Below, one piece after another: positions 7,223 through 9,910 of a DNA stretch of 9,910 nucleotides. The stretch covers positions 1 to 9,910 of the forward strand of contig DAOVWH010000065.1 in NCBI GenBank assembly GCA_030636745.1, in the 5' to 3' direction. The notes beneath the pieces were generated by a model. The model searched no databases, was not told where the DNA came from, and was given only the letters and a program-made list of their open reading frames with translations. A program made the translations under genes and the position numbers. This DNA comes from UBA1672 sp023140905. Lineage in GTDB: Bacteria; Pseudomonadota; Alphaproteobacteria; Micavibrionales; Micavibrionaceae. The stretch's first letter is position 1. Every line of letters begins with the position of its first letter.

Positions 7223-7882
7223 TTATTTCTTATTTTGTTCAGCCTGATACAAAATATTGAGGGATTGTGCTTTTTGTTTTAGTCCCTGTGTAGCGCTCGA
7301 ATCCATGCTTGTAATTTGAGATAGAAATTGGAGCGCTTTCTTATGGTTGTGATTTTGTGTTGCTTCTAATAAAGCAGCATCAAGTAATGCGTTATATTTC
7401 CAAGGGTTATTTTCTTCTCTTGATATGGTTTCGTAGCGTGTAATTTTATCAGCAACACTCATTTTTCTATCAATATTAGTCGCCATATATTTTGCTAAAG
7501 ACACAAGCATGGGATTTTCTTTTTGCTGATTTTTATCTGATTCGATGGTTTGATAAATGCTTAATGCTTTTTCTTCGCTATTTTGTTCAAGAGCCAGACC
7601 AGCTGCACGCAAGCTTATAACCGTTTTCATTCCCGTTGTAACATCCGGCAAAAGGGCAAGTAAATCATCGGGGGAGGGTGTTTGTTCCGAGAATGTGTCG
7701 AGATAGAGATTGGTTTGTTTGAAATTACGGTGTTGTATCCAAGCGTGATATCCTGCATGTGTTGCAGTTGCCAAAACAATCATGATTAAGAAACCAATGA
7801 AAAACCCTCCGTATTTTTTCCAGAGCTTCTCCAGACGTTCTTGCTTTAATGCTTCATCGACTTCGATAAACAGATCCGACAT
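7223..7882 (-). CDS. YfgM-like membrane-anchored TPR-type protein
   Basis: A 219-residue protein with the layout of YfgM: a short charged cytoplasmic N-terminus (MSDLFIEVDEALKQERLEKL), the segment WKKYGGFFIGFLIMIVLATA leading into one membrane helix (about residues 25-46), and a helical, TPR-like periplasmic domain to the C-terminus. E. coli YfgM associates with the Sec translocon and periplasmic chaperones, and a similar role is inferred here. Evidence is the N-terminal pattern plus position directly upstream of bamB and der, as in E. coli. The helical repeats are degenerate (for example SEEKALSIYQTIES and HNHKKALQFLSQITS), so sequence similarity alone would be weak. AAGGA (7892-7896) stands 9 nt before ATG. 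The tail is Lys/Asn/Gln-rich. Confidence 0.85.
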   Translation of the reverse strand: MSDLFIEVDEALKQERLEKLWKKYGGFFIGFLIMIVLATATHAGYHAWIQHRNFKQTNLYLDTFSEQTPSPDDLLALLPDVTTGMKTVISLRAAGLALEQNSEEKALSIYQTIESDKNQQKENPMLVSLAKYMATNIDRKMSVADKITRYETISREENNPWKYNALLDAALLEATQNHNHKKALQFLSQITSMDSSATQGLKQKAQSLNILYQAEQNKK

Positions 7883-7964
7883 AATTATTTATCCTTTTAC
7901 CCTATTCTTTTTTAATGTTTGTTTATTGCTTTTTGTTGGGCAATAGCACTATTTTCTCAGTTAG
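7883..7964 (-). other. Gap between unknown gene and YfgM-like gene, with inverted repeat
   Basis: The 82-bp gap contains TATTGC (7924-7929) and GCAATA (7940-7945), a perfect 6-bp inverted repeat with a 10-nt spacer. On the minus strand no U-run follows, so it is not a good terminator for the gene upstream. Read-through from the unknown gene into the YfgM-like gene is therefore possible. No promoter near consensus was found. Confidence 0.3.
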
Positions 7965-8651
7965 TTATGGGCGCATCAAAATTTCGGTGGCGGGGCTATT
8001 ATTAGGCGCAGTAGGACCATTAACTTCTGCAGCCGGGCTAGGAGGTACGCTTTCAGGATGCATTAAATGTGTATTCAAACCTTCTATGGCCTTAGTCCAA
8101 TAAACAGAACTTCCCATCATTCTATCATTGCCTTTAAGAGAATCTTCTTTTATTAGCTTATTACTAGACTTGTCAAAGAAGTTGTCTGGATCTATGCCAT
8201 CTTTTTCTAATTGTTCTTTGATTTTATTAACGGCCTTAATGTAATCAGGATCAGCAGCAAATTTTCCAAGTACTTCGTTCTGTTTGTCGGTAATAATGTT
8301 CCAACCTTGGGTGAATTCTTCTGACGCTAGTTCATTACCGTAATCTGGGGCAGATCTCATAAATGCTCCATCTAATGTGTCTTTTTCAAAAATGTCTTCT
8401 TCAAAAATGTCAACATCTGCACTATAAAAACAAAACTGAGCTGTATAACGTGTTTTTTCAGATGAAAAATTAATAAGATCAGTACGCTCGACATCTTCTT
8501 TTATAAAATCACTTTGATTATTTATACCCTTGAGCGAAGCATAATGATAAAAATCACTGCCATGCTCAATTCTCCATGAGCGCCTACCATCGTCGCCATC
8601 GTACTTCGCTGTAATATTGATGTTACCAACAGTTGCTTCAAATTCACTCAA
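7965..8651 (-). CDS. Unrecognised 228-residue soluble protein, TTG start
   Basis: I do not recognise this protein. It has no signal peptide or membrane helix, so it is probably cytosolic. The N-terminal part (1-80) alternates polar and aromatic residues (GRRSWRIEHGSDFYHYASL, then YTAQFCFYSADV), suggesting beta structure. A five-residue tandem duplication DIFEE-DIFEK occupies 81-90. Residues about 108-195 look helical, with QGWNIITDKQNEVLGKFAA, YIKAVNKIKEQLEKDGID and VYWTKAIEGLNTHL. The last 30 residues are Pro/Ala/Asn-rich and probably disordered. TTG at 8651 is the only reasonable start; GGGTGG (8658-8663) stands 6 nt before it, and a near-consensus promoter lies about 40 nt upstream. These signals make expression likely. 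The gene is upstream of the YfgM-bamB-der block on the same strand, but nothing ties it functionally to that block. Confidence 0.72.
   Translation of the reverse strand: MSEFEATVGNINITAKYDGDDGRRSWRIEHGSDFYHYASLKGINNQSDFIKEDVERTDLINFSSEKTRYTAQFCFYSADVDIFEEDIFEKDTLDGAFMRSAPDYGNELASEEFTQGWNIITDKQNEVLGKFAADPDYIKAVNKIKEQLEKDGIDPDNFFDKSSNKLIKEDSLKGNDRMMGSSVYWTKAIEGLNTHLMHPESVPPSPAAEVNGPTAPNNSPATEILMRP
8381..8410. repeat. 15-bp tandem duplication inside the unknown gene
   Basis: CTTTTTCAAAAATGT (8381-8395) and CTTCTTCAAAAATGT (8396-8410) are adjacent copies with one difference. They keep frame and encode the DIFEK and DIFEE units on the minus strand. This looks like a recent slippage duplication. 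Confidence 0.85.
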
Positions 8652-8690
8652 TTTTTACCACCCATATTTCATATGTAAACAACACAACGT

Positions 8691-8720
8691 ATCATATAAC
8701 TATTTAGTCCCGTTTGTCAA
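8691..8720 (-). promoter_or_regulatory. Near-consensus sigma-70 promoter for the unknown gene
   Basis: Read on the minus strand, TTGACA (8720-8715, perfect -35) is followed after 18 bp by TATGAT (8696-8691, 5 of 6 matches to TATAAT). The expected start of transcription is about 8684, giving a 5' leader of roughly 33 nt before the TTG at 8651. This is the best promoter in the window. Confidence 0.75.
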
Positions 8721-8757
8721 AAAAGCCAGTGCCAACGCATATGACTAGGGCTTTTTC
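8719..8757. terminator. Bidirectional intrinsic terminator-like hairpin
   Basis: AAAAAGCC (8720-8727) pairs with GGCTTTTT (8749-8756). AGT (8728-8730) with ACT (8744-8746) extends the stem across a 2-nt bulge, around a 13-nt loop. On the minus strand the stem is followed by six T residues that run straight into the -35 TTGACA of the next promoter; on the plus strand five T residues end the stem. The GC core is short, so efficiency is uncertain. As no recognised gene ends here, the transcript it would stop is unknown. Confidence 0.5.
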
Positions 8758-8824
8758 AAAACCGCTATTCATATCCATGTTAAACTAAGGGAGACTATGT
8801 TGTTTTGCCATTTTTTGCAATAGG

Positions 8825-8875
8825 TCATAACATATTTGTGTAATGAAAAATCCCACATAAACCAGCGTTTTTCAT
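8825..8875 (-). CDS. Possible 16-residue peptide (unproven)
   Basis: ATG at 8875 opens a 16-codon frame, MKNAGLCGIFHYTNML, ending in TGA at 8825-8827. AGGA (8882-8885) stands about 7 nt before the ATG, a well-placed ribosome site. The frame lies on the strand that would end at the 8719-8757 terminator-like hairpin. No promoter was recognised upstream. A second, overlapping minus-strand frame stays open from 8915 to a stop at 8769-8771, with an ATG at 8858. Neither resembles a protein I know, and chance is a real alternative. Confidence 0.15.
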   Translation of the reverse strand: MKNAGLCGIFHYTNML

Positions 8876-8996
8876 GATTCGTCCTGTAAAAGGCACATGC
8901 TAAAAGAATATTTAGTTATTTGTGCTATTTAGGGGCTGTATCTTGAGTTTTTTTCTGTAATATTGATCAGTCTGCTTTGTGTGGATTTTGGGTAAG

Positions 8997-9021
8997 CTAG
9001 GTCCTGACCCTAGATGTTTTT
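8997..9021 (+). promoter_or_regulatory. Hairpin plus T-run just before the L,D-transpeptidase start
   Basis: CTAGGT (8997-9002) pairs with ACCCTAG (9007-9013) through a one-base bulge, with a 4-nt loop CCTG. A T5 run (9017-9021) follows after three bases. The layout resembles a weak intrinsic terminator or attenuator placed 5 bp before ATG 9027. It could equally be a structure that masks the ribosome site or a protein-binding dyad. Confidence 0.35.
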
Positions 9022-9026
9022 AAGGT

Positions 9027-9910
9027 ATGTATAAATTTATGCGCTCTATACAAAAAAAAGTTTTTCGGTTTTTAATCATAAGCACCACAGTTATTGCCGG
9101 TATGGGTATCATATCGGGGATATCTGCTTCATATAGCTGGGCTGCATATGATGAAAATTATATTGGTGATATGGAGACATATACAGCTGTTTATGAAGAC
9201 ACGTTGGTGCATTTAGCGCGGAAGAATGATCTTGGTTTTGTGGAAATGCGAGCAGCAAACCCTAACCTTGATCCGTGGATTCCCGGAGAAGGTGCGGAGG
9301 TTATTTTGCCAAAGCGTCATTTATTACCGGAGACGGAGCGTGAGGGCATTGTTATTAACTTACCGGAAATGCGCATTTATGCTTATTTGAATGGAGATAG
9401 TGCACCGTATACTTATCCAATTGGTGTTGGACGGGAGGGGCTAGGCACTCCAACCGGGCAGACTTCGATTGTGCGTAAGAAGGAAGGACCTATATGGCAT
9501 CCGACAGAGCGTATGCGCGAGGAAGACCCGGAATTAGCTGCTTCTGTGCTGCCCGGACCGGATAATCCTATGGGCACCCATGCTCTATATCTTGGTTGGC
9601 CGACTTATGCTATGCACGGAACAAACCGTCCTTTTGGTATTGGGCGGCGGGTTAGCAGTGGTTGTATACGTTTGTACCCGGAAGATATTGCGATGTTTTT
9701 TGAGCAGACCTCAGTGGGGACTCCTGTCAATGTTGTAAATCAGCCTATCAAAGTTGCATGGATTGATAATGAGCTTTATTTGGAAGCACACCCTGATCTT
9801 GAGCAAGCTATTAAGATGGAAGAATACGGTATGGTTGAGCAGCAAAAATTTACAGAGGAAGATATGACTTATATCGTGGAAAAGGCGGGGATTTATGCTG
9901 ACCGGCTTAA
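9027..9910 (+). CDS. L,D-transpeptidase (YkuD family), 3' end outside window
   Basis: An envelope enzyme that forms 3-3 cross-links in peptidoglycan or attaches lipoproteins to it, using a catalytic Cys; the exact substrate cannot be told. At least 294 codons are open to the right edge with no stop. From ATG 9027: basic N-terminus, hydrophobic segment about 14-35 (signal peptide or anchor, possible cleavage after SYSWA), a LysM-like segment about 52-96 (YTAVYEDTLVHLARKN, ANPNLDPWIPGEGAEVILP), then the YkuD domain about 106-232. The active-site motif is complete: HGTN with His197, then RVSSGCIRL with Cys213. This matches the ErfK/YbiS/YnhG type. The start is uncertain: AAGG at 9022-9025 is too close to ATG 9027 and rather far (13 nt) from ATG 9039. 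A stop at 9021 rules out earlier starts. Confidence 0.95.
   Translation, partial: MYKFMRSIQKKVFRFLIISTTVIAGMGIISGISASYSWAAYDENYIGDMETYTAVYEDTLVHLARKNDLGFVEMRAANPNLDPWIPGEGAEVILPKRHLLPETEREGIVINLPEMRIYAYLNGDSAPYTYPIGVGREGLGTPTGQTSIVRKKEGPIWHPTERMREEDPELAASVLPGPDNPMGTHALYLGWPTYAMHGTNRPFGIGRRVSSGCIRLYPEDIAMFFEQTSVGTPVNVVNQPIKVAWIDNELYLEAHPDLEQAIKMEEYGMVEQQKFTEEDMTYIVEKAGIYADRL

Larger units (their letters stand above)
8652..9026. other. 375-bp divergent intergenic region rich in dyads
   Basis: This region lies between the unknown minus-strand gene and the plus-strand L,D-transpeptidase gene. It holds the promoter of the unknown gene (8691-8720) and a terminator-like hairpin (8720-8756). It also has an 8-bp inverted repeat, ATGAAAAA (8843-8850) with TTTTTCAT (8868-8875). 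A nested dyad follows: GCACA (8893-8897) with TGTGC (8921-8925), enclosing CTAAA (8900-8904) and TTTAG (8911-8915). A T7 run lies at 8948-8954 and a hairpin with T5 at 8997-9021. No normal-sized gene fits. Possible contents are a small RNA, a tiny peptide, or a remnant of a repeat. No clear promoter for the L,D-transpeptidase gene was found. Confidence 0.5.

Noticed and set aside
7924..7945. Terminator after the unknown gene
   Set aside because: The inverted repeat is only 6 bp and no U-run follows on the minus strand.
7915..8103. Hydrophobic 62-residue plus-strand frame
   Set aside because: It is antisense to the 3' part of the unknown gene, and has no ribosome site or promoter. Its hydrophobicity is what antisense reading of a polar, Pro/Ala-rich tail tends to give.
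1..9910. Novel multi-gene defence or mobile system
   Set aside because: Apart from one unknown gene and one unexplained gap, every gene belongs to a known core family. No transposase, integrase, CRISPR repeat, toxin-antitoxin pair or nuclease was seen.

Overview
The window reads as chromosomal DNA of an AT-leaning Gram-negative bacterium, most likely an alphaproteobacterium. This placement is inferred from the style of the IF-3 and threonyl-tRNA synthetase proteins, from a YfgM-BamB-Der gene block, and from the envelope genes. No mobile element, CRISPR array, tRNA or rRNA is visible. The content is mostly core housekeeping and envelope genes. The left and right edges both cut through genes.

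Left part, plus strand (1-3425): thrS lacks only its extreme 5' end. It is followed by a 169-bp gap with promoter-like elements and a strong dyad, then infC, which starts at the rare codon ATT (2068), then a CvpA-type membrane protein gene. The rpmI and rplT genes that often follow infC are absent here.

Centre, minus strand (3431-8651, transcribed right to left): an unrecognised 228-residue protein gene with its own near-consensus promoter, then a YfgM-like membrane-anchored protein, the lipoprotein BamB, the double-GTPase Der, and a small MscS-type mechanosensitive channel. The yfgM-bamB-der order is the classical one. BamB (outer-membrane protein assembly) and YfgM (periplasmic chaperone network) serve the envelope, and Der serves 50S ribosome maturation. 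MscS meets the plus-strand cvpA gene tail to tail with only 5 bp between stop codons.

Right part: the 375-bp gap 8652-9026 holds a bidirectional terminator-like hairpin abutting the promoter of the unknown gene, several dyads and tiny unproven reading frames. A plus-strand L,D-transpeptidase gene follows and runs off the right edge. It has a LysM-like segment and a YkuD domain with catalytic His and Cys visible.

The most interesting points are the ATT-initiated infC with an operator-like 22-bp dyad upstream, the unknown protein gene next to the Bam/Der block, and the structured gap before the L,D-transpeptidase. Nothing here demonstrates a new multi-gene system.
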